In this document: positions 1-8,350 of the stretch, in pieces | How the letters are laid out: the number at the start of each line of letters is the position of its first letter | Position numbering within the stretch: position 1 is the stretch's first letter | Source of the DNA: Embleya sp049739465 | Lineage (GTDB): Bacteria > Actinomycetota > Actinomycetes > Streptomycetales > Streptomycetaceae | Direction: 5' to 3' | Assembly (NCBI RefSeq): GCF_049739465.1 | Contig: NZ_JBMHHY010000042.1 | Coordinates: 1-64,000 of the forward strand | Length of the DNA: 64,000 nucleotides | Program-made: the position numbers and the translations under genes | Notes under the pieces: model-generated | What the model was told of the DNA's origin: nothing | Database searches by the model: none | Seen by the model: only the letters and a program-made list of their open reading frames with translations

Positions 1-1350
1 CTTGGTGCTTCGCATCCGTTGTTGCCCGTCCACTACGTGGCCGTTACTGCCCTGGTCGGCTTCCCCGATTCGTGGTCGGGGGCGGTCGGCCGCTTGGGCG
101 TCGGGGTGTTGGGCTGCTGGCGCGGTGGCTCTGGGTCCGTTCGGCGGGGCCGTCTCGTGGCAGGTGGCCGCCGTCTCGTCGTTGCTCGTCCCCTCCGGGG
201 CCGGGGTTTTTTCTTGGTGCTTCGCATCCGTTGTTGCCCGTCCACTACGTGGCCGTCACTGCCCTGGTCGGCTTCCCTGGCTCGTGGTCGGGGGCGGTCG
301 GCCGCTTGGCGGCCTCGGTGGCCGGTGGCCATGCCGCGTCTCGCAGCCCCTCACGGCTCCCGCTCTCTCCTCGGGACCGAAACCGGATCCCGACGAGACT
401 CCCAGGGCCTGGGGCGATGCGTGACCTGCGGTTTTGCCCGGCACCCGCATCTACGCAGGCCGGCGAGTGCGGGTTTCGTGCTCTCCGGGCCGAAACCGAG
501 GCACGACAAGACAAAAAGGGCCGCACGCCGACGGAGAACCCAGCGCCTCACACACCCCACCGGCGCAACCCGAGCCGACAAACCCACGCCCCGAACGGAA
601 ACCGACCAACTCGCACGAGGCCGGAACGCCTGCGCAGCGGCCGAACACCCCGACGCCCCACGGACAACCGCCCCCGACCGCGAATCGGGGGATGCCGTCC
701 AGGGCAGTGACGGCCACGTAGTGGACGGGCAACAACGGATGCGGAGCACCAAGCAAAGACCCCGGCCCCGGAGGGGACGTGCAACGACGAGACGGTGGCA
801 GCCGCCACGACCCGGCCCCGCCGAACGGACCCGGGGCCACCGCGCGCCAGCCCAACAGCACGACGCCCAATGCACAACGGCCCCGACCGCGAGTCAGAGG
901 AAGCCGTCCCGGGTGGTAACGGCCACGTAGTGGACGGGCAACAACGGATGCGAAGCACCAAGCAAACCCCGGCCCCGGAGGGGACGTGCAACGACGAGGC
1001 GGTGGCAGCCGTCACGAGCCGGCCCCGCCGAACGGACCCAGGGCCACCACGCCACCAGCCCAACACCACGACGCCAAGCGACAACCGCCCCCGACCGCGA
1101 GCCAGCGAAGCCGACCAGGGTGGTAACGGCCACGTAGTGGACGGGCAACAACGGATGCGGAGCACCAAGCAAAGACCCCGGCCCCGGAGGGGACGAGCAA
1201 CGACGAGACGGTGGCCACCCGCCACGAGTCGGCCCCGCCGACCAGACCTAGGACCAACCACCCCACCAGCCCAACACCACCACGCCCAACCCGCCAACCG
1301 CCCCCGCCGCGAACTGGCCAAGCCGACCCCCGTGGCAACGGCCGCGTCCT
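1..1350. repeat. Array 1 of ~210-bp inward-facing repeats, non-coding
   Basis: Conserved boxes read forward (CTTGGTGCTTCGCATCCG...) at 1 and 213. The same box lies in reverse complement at about 710, 919 and 1126, giving a spacing of 207-212 bp. Between the two orientations is a non-repeated centre (about 313-690). Each box contains the hairpin CCACTACGTGG and a nearby CCCCTCCGGGG hairpin. Long frames stay open on both strands, but they are Arg/Pro/Gly-rich, lack a convincing start and overlap each other, so I treat the region as non-coding. The left edge is cut by the window. An inverted copy lies at 43015-44515. Confidence 0.85.
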
Positions 1351-1389
1351 GGCTGGCCTTCCTTCTCCTCCTCGGACTTCGACAGCTAG

Positions 1390-1404
1390 CTGACGAGGCG
1401 TCAG
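1390..1404. promoter_or_regulatory. Palindrome upstream of MFS gene
   Basis: CTGACG-AGG-CGTCAG is a perfect 6-bp-arm palindrome about 255 bp upstream of the exporter start at 1659. It lies in the otherwise gene-free stretch 1351-1658, where the promoter of that exporter must be. It could be a repressor operator. No regulator gene is adjacent. Confidence 0.3.
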
Positions 1405-1658
1405 GGAATTATTGTTGCGAATCGGGATTCAGTGGGCATCGCGCCCGCGCTCGCTCTTCCTCGCTTCCCTCTGACGTGCTAAACACTGTCAAGCAGTTCG
1501 GCTGGAGTGCACCGATCCGGTTGGCATCGTCCACGAGACGCGCCCGCCCCGTCGAGGCCGAGTGGCTCTTTGCCCCGAAGATTCCGTACAAAACCGGGCG
1601 TGTCGCCGCAGTGACACGTGTCCGGTGCACGCCCCTGCACAGAACGGAAAGTACCGGT

Positions 1659-3365
1659 ATGTCTGCGACCGTTGAAGTACCCGCGAAGCCGCCGGAGCCC
1701 GAACCCGAACCCGAGCCGGAGCCCGAACCCAAAGCCGAGCCCGATCCCTCCTCCGTCGACACCGGTCGACTCGAAGGAGCTTCCAAAGGCCGGGTGTTCG
1801 CCGTTCTGGCCGTCGTGGTGATGTTCTCCGAGGTCGTGCCGCTTCAGTACGCGATGATCTCCTCGGCCGTGCCGGAGATCGCCCCGTCGTTTCGGTCCGT
1901 CGGCGAGAGCATCTCGTGGATGGTGGTGATCCTGGGCCTGGTCGGCGGCGCGGTCAGTCCGCTGATCGGCAAGCTTTCCGATGTCTACGGCAAGAAGCGG
2001 CTGTTGCTCGCGACCAGCGTCTCGTTCCTGTTCGGCTCGCTGATCTGCGCGCTCACCAGTTCGTGGCCGCTGTTCCTGGTCGGCCGCGCCCTCCAGGCGG
2101 TCGCGTTCGGGATGACCGCCGTCGTGTACGGGCTGATCCGCGACCTGATGCCGCGCAGGTTCATCCCCGTCGCGATCGGCGTCTCGGCCACCGGCCTCGG
2201 CCTGTCGGCCGCGCTCGCGCCGGTGGTCGGCGGGCTGCTCACCGAGCACTACACCTGGCGCTCGTTGTTCTGGTTCCTGGTCGTCTACATGGTCGTCCTG
2301 ATCCCGCTGCTGTTGATCGTGGTGCCCGAGTCCAAGCTGCGGGTGCCGCAGAAAGTGGACTACGTCGGCGGCGTCATCCTCGGCGCCGGACTCGCGTTGA
2401 TCCTGCTGTACATCAGCCAGGGGCAGGCCTGGGGCTGGGGTCGGCCGTCCGCGTTCGGGTACGCCATCGTCGGCGTGCTCGTGATCGGGCTGTGGGTGTT
2501 GTGGGAGCAGCGGGTCGCGAACCCGATCATCGACCTCAAGCTGCTCACCGCCCCGCGCGTAGCGCTCGTGCTCGGGATCGCGTTCCTGGCCAACATGATC
2601 ATCGGCATCCAGAACTACCTCACCAGCTACATGGGCCTGACCCCGGACGACGTCAAGCAGAACACGCTCGACAAGTACGGCGCCGGCGCCGTCCAGGGCG
2701 CCAAGGCCATGGGCGCGCCCGAGGCGACGTGGGCGGGGATCGCCGACCAGGTCAAGGCGGCCGTGTCGATCAACGACTCGCTCGACTACGCGCTCGGCTT
2801 CACCCTGCTCGGACTGGCGCTGCACGTACTGATCTGGCAGTCGATGTCCAGCATGATCGCCGGCCCGCTGGCGGGTCTTTGGGGGCAGCGCCGGGGGCTG
2901 CGGATGCCGATGGTCGTGGGTGTCGCGACGCTGACCGCGGCCGGCTTCATGTACCTGTTCCTGCACGACTCGTGGCAGCTGATGCTGATCTGCGGCGTGG
3001 TCTACGGCATCGGTTTCGGGATGTACTACGCCGCCGCGCCGAACCTGATCATCGAGGCCGTACCGCAGGAGCAGCAGGGCATCTCGTCCAGCATGCTGGT
3101 CGTCGCCCAGTCCTTCGGCGCCTCGGTCGGCGTCGCGCTCCTGTCGCCGATCTTCACCGACAACCGCCTGCGGATCACCGGCCCGGCGCCGAGCGGTCAG
3201 GGCCTGGCCACCCAGGACGCGTGCAACGAGCGGGGCTGTACGTACACCACGGACGCCTTCACCACCGGCTTTTGGATCCTGATCGGGTGCGGCGTACTGG
3301 CGCTGGTGATCGCGCTGGTGATGAAGCACGGCCGCAAGCCCGCCACGGGTGGTCTGCTGCACTGA
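1659..3365 (+). CDS. DHA2-family MFS drug/metabolite exporter
   Basis: A 568-residue inner-membrane transporter of the drug:H+ antiporter-2 type with about 14 hydrophobic segments. The MFS motif A (GKLSDVYGKKR) is near residue 104. A large hydrophilic loop around residues 320-370 separates the later helices. The start ATG at 1659 is chosen because everything upstream in the same open frame is repeat array. The N-terminus before the first helix is a run of Glu-Pro dipeptides (about residues 12-28) encoded by hexanucleotide repeats. The substrate is unknown and probably toxic or secreted small molecules. It converges on cysC and shares its terminator. The family call is firm. Confidence 0.9.
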   Translation: MSATVEVPAKPPEPEPEPEPEPEPKAEPDPSSVDTGRLEGASKGRVFAVLAVVVMFSEVVPLQYAMISSAVPEIAPSFRSVGESISWMVVILGLVGGAVSPLIGKLSDVYGKKRLLLATSVSFLFGSLICALTSSWPLFLVGRALQAVAFGMTAVVYGLIRDLMPRRFIPVAIGVSATGLGLSAALAPVVGGLLTEHYTWRSLFWFLVVYMVVLIPLLLIVVPESKLRVPQKVDYVGGVILGAGLALILLYISQGQAWGWGRPSAFGYAIVGVLVIGLWVLWEQRVANPIIDLKLLTAPRVALVLGIAFLANMIIGIQNYLTSYMGLTPDDVKQNTLDKYGAGAVQGAKAMGAPEATWAGIADQVKAAVSINDSLDYALGFTLLGLALHVLIWQSMSSMIAGPLAGLWGQRRGLRMPMVVGVATLTAAGFMYLFLHDSWQLMLICGVVYGIGFGMYYAAAPNLIIEAVPQEQQGISSSMLVVAQSFGASVGVALLSPIFTDNRLRITGPAPSGQGLATQDACNERGCTYTTDAFTTGFWILIGCGVLALVIALVMKHGRKPATGGLLH

Positions 3366-3403
3366 GTCCCGAACCGAGTCCCGAACCGAGTCCCGATTCG
3401 ATA

Positions 3404-3462
3404 TGACGTGATGTCAGGACCCGTGAATCCGCCAAGGATCCACGGGTCCTGACATCACGTCA
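3404..3462. terminator. Bidirectional terminator with 22-bp perfect stem
   Basis: Arms 3404-3425 and 3441-3462 are exact reverse complements (22 bp). A further ATCC/GGAT pairing lies inside the 15-nt loop. It sits between the convergent exporter and cysC genes and fits a shared terminator. Three copies of a 12-bp unit (gagtcccgaacc) precede it at about 3364-3399. Confidence 0.85.
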
Positions 3463-3474
3463 GCAGGTGGCCCG

Positions 3475-4068
3475 CTACCCCCCGAGCAGCGTCGCGTCCA
3501 GCAGCGCCACCAGCTTGGCCGCCTGCTGCTCCGGGTCGCCGTCGGCCGGGGTCAGGCGCAACTCCGGGGCGTCCGGGGCCTCGTACGGGGCCGAGATGCC
3601 GGTGAAGTCGCCGATCTCGCCGCGCCGCGCCTTCGCGTACAGGCCCTTCGGGTCGCGGCGTTCGCACTCCTCGATCGGGGTGTCCACGAACACCTCCAGG
3701 AACGGCAGCCCGTCCCCGGCGTGCAGGGCCCGGACCCGGTCGCGGTCGGCGCGATAGGGGCTGATCACCGGGACGATCGCGATCACACCCGCGTCGGCGA
3801 ACAGCCGGGCCACCTCGCCGACGCGGCGGATGTTCTCCGTACGGTCCTCGGGGCCGAATCCGAGGTCACCATTGAGGCCGAGCCGGACGTTGTCCCCGTC
3901 CAGCCGGTACGCGGTGACCCCGCGCTCGACCAGGAGCCGTTCGGCGATCACCGCGACCGTGGACTTGCCCGAGCCGGACAGGCCGGTGAACCAGATCGTC
4001 GCCCCGAGCGCCGGACGCCGCTCGCGCGTCACACCGCCCTCGTGCCAGACCACGTTGCGCTCGCTCAC
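3475..4068 (-). CDS. cysC: Adenylylsulfate (APS) kinase
   Basis: A 197-residue cytoplasmic kinase that phosphorylates adenosine 5'-phosphosulfate to PAPS. It has the P-loop GLSGSGKST near residue 30, DGDNVRLGLNGDLGF, the RTENIRRVGEV segment and PKGLYAKARRGEIGDFTGI, all characteristic of CysC. The GTG start at 4068 has GGAGAG six bases upstream. The frame remains open further upstream through degenerate 12-bp repeats, which I regard as non-coding. No cysD, cysN or cysH gene is nearby, so this copy may serve sulfonation of a specialised product or the cell surface rather than assimilation. That role is inference. Confidence 0.92.
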   Translation of the reverse strand: MSERNVVWHEGGVTRERRPALGATIWFTGLSGSGKSTVAVIAERLLVERGVTAYRLDGDNVRLGLNGDLGFGPEDRTENIRRVGEVARLFADAGVIAIVPVISPYRADRDRVRALHAGDGLPFLEVFVDTPIEECERRDPKGLYAKARRGEIGDFTGISAPYEAPDAPELRLTPADGDPEQQAAKLVALLDATLLGG

Positions 4069-4100
4069 GACCGACTCTCCATCCACCCAGGCGCTTGTCC

Positions 4101-4157
4101 GCGTCGATTCCCGCGTTGATTCCCGCGTCGATTCCGCATTGATTCCGCGCTGATACC
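4101..4157. repeat. 12-bp minisatellite upstream of cysC
   Basis: About four to five degenerate copies of gcgtcgattccc lie in the 230-bp gap between cysC and the next gene (4069-4299). If translated in the cysC frame they would give repeated Glu-Ser-Thr-Arg. Confidence 0.7.
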
Positions 4158-4299
4158 GAGGATTCGTACCGTACGGGGCGCCCCGCGCCGACTCGGATCC
4201 GGTCCGCCACCCGGACGCGTTGTCCTCGGACGCGTTGTCCCCGAACGCCAAACAAAGCAAAACGCCGGACAAAGCAAATCAGCCCGGGTAGGCGTTGAC

Positions 4300-5766
4300 T
4301 CAGACCGCCGCGCTCTCCGTGATCGGCTCGCCCGCCGGGACCACCTCGGTCTTCTTCCGGAGTGTCGAGGCCGCGTCGTTGTCGCGGATCGTCAAGGCGG
4401 CGATCGCGCCGAGCACCGCCAGGCCCGCCGCGACCAGGAAGGCCACGTGGTAGGCGTGCAGGTTCGGGCTGGGGGCGGCACCGGACTTGATGGTCATCGT
4501 GCCGATCCCGGCCAGCACGCTGGCCAGCAGCGCGACGCCGAGGGCCGAGCCGAGTTGGCGCTGGACGTTGAAGATGGTCGAGGCGCGGCCGTTGTCCGCC
4601 GGGGCCGTACGCGCGAACGCCGCCGCCTGCATCGGGATCATCACGTGGGCCATCGACGCGCCGGTGCAGAACATCAGCACCACGATCAGCGCCGCCGAGG
4701 TGTCCCCGTCGACCAGCGAGAGCAGCGCCGCACACGCGCCGATGCCGAGCAGGCCGCCCGCCATCAACCGGCGCGGGCCGACCACCGGGTACAGGCGCGA
4801 GACCCACTGGGTGGCGAGCACCACGCCGAACGCCTCGGGGAAGGTGAGCAGGCCGGTCTCCAGGGCGCTCTTCCCGAACGCCTGCTGCTGCATCAGCGGG
4901 AAGACGTACAGCACGCCCAGGAACGCGGCCGAGTTGACCATCGAGACCACGTTGGTGCTGACGAACAGCCGGTCGCGGAGCAGGCGCAGGTGCAACATCG
5001 GCTCCTTGACCCGGAGTTCGACGAAGACCATGGCAATACACAGGATCAGTCCGGCGATTCCGGTGGACAGGATGATCGGCGAGCCCCAGCCCTTGGACGC
5101 GCCCTCGCTCAGCGCGTACATGAGCAGCGCGAAGCCCGCGCCGGAGAGGACGAAGCCCGGCAGGTCGAAGCGGCCCGCCTTCGGGTTCCGGTACTCCTCC
5201 AGGAAGACCAGGCCGAACACGAACGCGGCCAGGCCCACCGGCAGGTTGATGTAGAAGACCCAGTGCCAGGACGCCTTGTCCACGAGCAGGCCGCCGAGTA
5301 CCGGGCCGAGTGCGGGGGCCAGTGCGGTGGGGACCATCAGGATGCGGGACGCGCGCACGCGCTCCTCGGGCGGGAAGACCCGGAACATCATGGCCATGCC
5401 GACCGGGGTCAACATGCCGCCGCCCGCGCCCTGGAGGATGCGGAACAGGACGAGCTGGTCGATGCTCTGCGCCAGGCCGCACAGTGCGGACGCGCCGGTG
5501 AAGACGGCCAGGGCGATCAGGAAGATCCGCTTGGTGCCGAACCGGTCGCCGAGCCAGCCGGAGGCGGGGATGAACACCGCCAGGCTCACCAGGTAGCCGA
5601 CCGCGACCGTGGCCAGCGATGCCTGGGACGCGCCGAGGTCCTTGCCGATGGCGGGCAGCGCGACGTTGATGATGGTGACGTCGAGGATGTTGACGAACAT
5701 CGCGGCGACGAAGACGGCGCCGACCACGACCTTCTGGCTGAGACGTGACGCGGATATGGGCGGCAT
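4300..5766 (-). CDS. DHA2-family MFS transporter (EmrB/QacA type)
   Basis: A 488-residue polytopic membrane protein. LDVTIINVALP (residues 28-38) is the signature of the EmrB/QacA 14-helix exporters, and motif A (GWLGDRFGTKR) lies at 70-80. The C-terminal 40 residues are hydrophilic. Length is normal for the family. The start ATG at 5766 is the only good candidate near the first helix. Upstream, about 5836-5862, the DNA is AT-rich (tatatctattggtaca) and probably holds the promoter. No regulator is adjacent, and the substrate cannot be told. Confidence 0.9.
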   Translation of the reverse strand: MPPISASRLSQKVVVGAVFVAAMFVNILDVTIINVALPAIGKDLGASQASLATVAVGYLVSLAVFIPASGWLGDRFGTKRIFLIALAVFTGASALCGLAQSIDQLVLFRILQGAGGGMLTPVGMAMMFRVFPPEERVRASRILMVPTALAPALGPVLGGLLVDKASWHWVFYINLPVGLAAFVFGLVFLEEYRNPKAGRFDLPGFVLSGAGFALLMYALSEGASKGWGSPIILSTGIAGLILCIAMVFVELRVKEPMLHLRLLRDRLFVSTNVVSMVNSAAFLGVLYVFPLMQQQAFGKSALETGLLTFPEAFGVVLATQWVSRLYPVVGPRRLMAGGLLGIGACAALLSLVDGDTSAALIVVLMFCTGASMAHVMIPMQAAAFARTAPADNGRASTIFNVQRQLGSALGVALLASVLAGIGTMTIKSGAAPSPNLHAYHVAFLVAAGLAVLGAIAALTIRDNDAASTLRKKTEVVPAGEPITESAAV

Positions 5767-5895
5767 GCGGCTGGGGCCTTCATTCGGGGGGCGGAGGAGC
5801 GCGGGGCGCGTCGAGGGGCGGAGCCTGGTACTGAGCGAAGCTCACTATATCTATTGGTACAGGTGCGGCCGACTGGTTTTCCCGGACACGACAAC

Positions 5896-5933
5896 GCCGA
5901 CGACCCGGGAGACCTTCCTCCCGGGTCGTCGGC
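5896..5933. terminator. Terminator hairpin, 16-bp perfect stem
   Basis: Arms 5896-5911 and 5918-5933 pair perfectly around a 6-nt loop. It lies downstream of the leftward DUF2470 gene and upstream of the leftward exporter, so it most likely ends the heme-island transcript. Confidence 0.75.
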
Positions 5934-5945
5934 ATGACACGTGTT

Positions 5946-6095
5946 ACACGTACAGGTGACGACTACACGTACAGGTGACTACAGGTACGTGTGACTACAA
6001 GTACGGGTGACCACCAGTACGGGTGACCACAGGTAGGTGGTCGGGCCGATCGGCCTGCCGGTTCCTGCCGATCCGCTCGCCGGTTCCTGCCGATC
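5946..6095. repeat. Tandem 16-18-bp repeats plus a 16-bp direct repeat
   Basis: Five imperfect copies of (c)acgtacaggtgactac run from 5946 to 6046. Two copies of gccggttcctgccgat follow, 23 bp apart (about 6056 and 6079). They fill the 3' flank of the DUF2470 gene. No gene is visible here. Confidence 0.7.
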
Positions 6096-6106
6096 GGCCG
6101 CGCCGC

Positions 6107-6430
6107 TCAGTGCTCGCCCTCGCCGCGCGCCGGCACGCCGAGTGCCTCGCAGGCCGCGTGGTACTGCGCGACGACCTCGATGCGCACCTCGCGCCGCTCG
6201 GTGATCGACCGGCTCCACGGCACGCGCACCGCGACCGGCTCGCCCGCCACGATCGCCGAGTAGTAGGCCGCTTCGCCGTCCAGGCCGGTCATCGTCGCCG
6301 CGGTGGCCTCGGGTTGTCCGCCCAGGCCGCGCGCGATGAGCAGGCAGTCGTCGGGGTGGTCGTCGTTCATGTGCTTGCGGACGGCGGTGATCGCGTCCGG
6401 TCCGAACGGGTTGACGGTCGCCTCGCTCAT
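6107..6430 (-). CDS. DUF2470 (HugZ C-terminal-like) heme-utilisation protein
   Basis: A 107-residue soluble protein that corresponds to the small C-terminal domain found in HugZ/PPOX-type heme-degradation proteins. HMNDDHPDDCLLIAR near the N-terminus is the typical conserved segment. ATG 6430 is preceded by GGAGG with 8-nt spacing. It lies 36 bp downstream of a surface-protein gene in the same leftward unit and opposite a heme oxygenase, so a role in heme handling is a reasonable inference. It lacks the flavin-binding PPOX domain, so catalysis is not expected from this protein alone. Confidence 0.8.
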   Translation of the reverse strand: MSEATVNPFGPDAITAVRKHMNDDHPDDCLLIARGLGGQPEATAATMTGLDGEAAYYSAIVAGEPVAVRVPWSRSITERREVRIEVVAQYHAACEALGVPARGEGEH

Positions 6431-6465
6431 GCGGGTCGCCTCCGGCGGTAGGGGTCGAGGATGGG

Positions 6466-7107
6466 TCAGCCGCGCACCGAGTCGCGGCGCCGACGCGACG
6501 CGAACACCGCGCCCACGCCGACCACCAGGATGCCCGCGCCCAGGTAGCCGAGCTGCGTGCTCGACGCGCCGGTCTTGGGCAGCTGCGGCTGCCCGGCCTC
6601 GGTGGTGGCGCCGGTCTGCGGCGTGGTGCCGGCGGGCGGCTGCGTGGCGGGGGCGGCGGGGGCGGTGCCGAAGGTCACCGGCATCCAGACGTCCTGGTCC
6701 CGGTTGGCGATGTCGGTGTGGTCGTTGAACGTGGCCACGAAGCACGCGGTGGCGGCGCAGTCGACCTTCGTCTTGTCCTTGCCCTCGAAGGTCTGCGCGG
6801 GCTTGATCTTCACCGAGAAGGTGCCGTCCGGACCGACCTGCGGGACATAGCCCGCATTGCCGTACTGGGTGGGCACCCCTCCGGCCGGCTTGGCCACGGT
6901 CTGCGCGATGTAGACGCCCTTGCCCGGCTTGTAGCCCTTGCCGGTGACCGTGATCTCCTCGCCGCCGGCGGCCAGGCCGGTGGACTTGGACAGGGTGATG
7001 GTCGGCGCGTCGGCGGCCGACGCGGGCGCGGCGGCGAACGTGGTGAGGCCGAGGCCGATCGCACCGGCGGCGGCGACGGCGGCGACCGTCGTACGGGACT
7101 TGCGCAT
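6466..7107 (-). CDS. LPXTG-anchored neocarzinostatin-fold surface protein
   Basis: A 213-residue exported protein with a signal peptide (residues 1-32, ending near ASAAD) and one immunoglobulin-like domain resembling the neocarzinostatin apoprotein family (about 33-145). That domain has the V.GKGYKPGKGVYIAQ strand pattern and two cysteines (CAATAC) of the family disulfide. A Pro/Thr/Gln linker and a classical sortase signal follow: LPKTG, a hydrophobic segment and RRRR. GGAG sits 7 nt before ATG 7107. It should be covalently attached to the cell wall. Adjacency to a membrane-anchored paralog and to heme genes suggests binding of heme or another hydrophobic ligand. This is inference; the fold is known to bind enediyne chromophores. 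Confidence 0.8.
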   Translation of the reverse strand: MRKSRTTVAAVAAAGAIGLGLTTFAAAPASAADAPTITLSKSTGLAAGGEEITVTGKGYKPGKGVYIAQTVAKPAGGVPTQYGNAGYVPQVGPDGTFSVKIKPAQTFEGKDKTKVDCAATACFVATFNDHTDIANRDQDVWMPVTFGTAPAAPATQPPAGTTPQTGATTEAGQPQLPKTGASSTQLGYLGAGILVVGVGAVFASRRRRDSVRG

Positions 7108-7169
7108 GGAGTTGCTCCGAAGGCTGGGAACGCTGGGAACGAGGGACAAGAAGATGGGGGAGCGGCGGA

Positions 7170-7886
7170 TCAGGCGCTCGGCCGGCGGCGCTTGACCACG
7201 ACCGCGCCGGCGATGGCCAGGACCACCACGACGGCGGCGACCACGCCGATGATCAGCCCGGTGTTGTCGTCGCCGTCGTCCTTCTCGGACGAGGACTTCG
7301 ACGCGGCCTGACCGGCCGCGGCACTCGGCGCCGCGGCCGGCGCCTGAGCCGAGGTCTGCGGCGCCCCGCCGGCCCCCGGCGCACCCGCCTGCGGGGCCGC
7401 CGTGGCCGGGGCCGGGCTCGCGGGCAGGCCCGGGGCCTCGCCCTCGAAGCCGATCGGCAGGTAGGCCTCCTGCGTACGGTCCTTGCCGTTGGCCGAGTTG
7501 GACGTGGCGATCGCACAGCGGGTCTTGAGGCAGTCGACCGCGCCGAACTTGGCGATGACCTTGACGTCGGTGCTGAACGAGCCGGTCGCGTCCGCCTCGG
7601 TGGGTCCGGCGAACGAGCCCATGTCGCACGCGCGGCCCGCGCCCTGGGCCGGGTCGCAGGGCAGGATGAACAGCCGCACTCCCGGCGTGAAGCCCTTGCC
7701 GACCAGCTTGACCACGTCGCCCGCCGGGTTCAGTCCGGTGGTCTTCGCCGCGGTCAGGGTGGCCTTGCCCGCCGCCGGGGTACCCGACGCGTGCGCGGGG
7801 CCGGCCAGGCCGACGGCCGACCAGGCGAGCAGGAGGATCACGGCGACGACGGCGCCGCCGAGGCGTCCGGTACGGGCTGGGCTCAC
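7170..7886 (-). CDS. Membrane-anchored neocarzinostatin-fold surface protein
   Basis: A 238-residue exported protein with a signal peptide (1-33), then one neocarzinostatin-like domain (about 40-155) with two disulfide pairs suggested by C...C and CLKTRC. A long Ala/Pro/Gly linker (150-205) and a C-terminal transmembrane helix followed by KRRR complete it. Unlike its downstream neighbour it has no LPXTG. The GTG start is at 7886. It is first in the leftward unit 7886-6107 and lies 45 bp from an iron-type box. A plausible arrangement is a membrane receptor that accepts ligand from the wall-anchored paralog, by analogy with heme relays. This is inference. Confidence 0.78.
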   Translation of the reverse strand: MSPARTGRLGGAVVAVILLLAWSAVGLAGPAHASGTPAAGKATLTAAKTTGLNPAGDVVKLVGKGFTPGVRLFILPCDPAQGAGRACDMGSFAGPTEADATGSFSTDVKVIAKFGAVDCLKTRCAIATSNSANGKDRTQEAYLPIGFEGEAPGLPASPAPATAAPQAGAPGAGGAPQTSAQAPAAAPSAAAGQAASKSSSEKDDGDDNTGLIIGVVAAVVVVLAIAGAVVVKRRRPSA

Positions 7887-7930
7887 GTGGTGTCCTCTGG
7901 GCCGACCGTACGACTGCGTACGGAATGATT

Positions 7931-7949
7931 GGAGGTGAGGCTATCCTAA
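7931..7949 (-). promoter_or_regulatory. IdeR/DmdR1-type iron box
   Basis: Read on the minus strand, TTAGGATAGCCTCACCTCC matches the DtxR/IdeR/DmdR consensus TTAGGTTAGGCTCACCTAA at about 15 of 19 positions. It lies 45 bp upstream of the leftward surface-protein gene, so iron-dependent repression of the heme island is expected. Confidence 0.72.
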
Positions 7950-8076
7950 GACCGGGTCCGGTCGCCGGAACCTGCGGGGGTGACCCCGAAGGTGCTCGCG
8001 ACGGGCCCGGAGCGGGCATCGATACATGCTCCTCCCGGCCGTCGATCGGGTCGAACGCGACCCCGCCGACAACGTG

Positions 8077-8091
8077 CCGACAAGTTGTCGG
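8077..8091. promoter_or_regulatory. Perfect 15-bp palindrome in divergent promoter region
   Basis: CCGACAA-G-TTGTCGG is perfectly symmetric and lies between the divergent surface-protein and heme oxygenase genes. A second CCGACAA half-site (8066-8072) precedes it. It could be an operator for either direction. The rest of 7950-8250 shows no gene. Confidence 0.4.
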
Positions 8092-8250
8092 TAACTTATT
8101 GACGGCACCGCATCGCGCCACACAGACTGCGAGGGCCGGTGGAAACGGGTGGCGACCCGAATCGCCGGGAGTGCTTCGCCCTGGGCAAAAGTGCCCAATC
8201 CGCACGGGCATCGTCGCCCATCCATCACAGTTCGCACCGTTCGCACGCAT

Positions 8251-8305
8251 TCCTACGTGACTTCCTACGTGACTTCCTACGTGATTGCCACGTGATTCCC
8301 ACGTA
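8251..8305. repeat. 12-bp tandem repeat upstream of heme oxygenase
   Basis: Four to five copies of ctacgtgacttc, the last two degenerate, end about 50 bp before the heme oxygenase start. They therefore lie where its promoter or 5' leader should be. Confidence 0.7.
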
Positions 8306-8350
8306 CTTCGTGCGCGTTCGGTGGATCTTGTCGCACCTAGGGGAAACCTC

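Noticed and set aside
1..1350. CRISPR array
   Set aside because: Units are about 210 bp, change orientation around a centre and have no short identical repeats with unique spacers. No cas gene is present.
19..1393. Long open frames on both strands through array 1 (for example a roughly 300-residue frame)
   Set aside because: They are Arg/Pro/Gly-rich, overlap in several frames and repeat with the DNA units. Absence of stops is expected in DNA of this composition.
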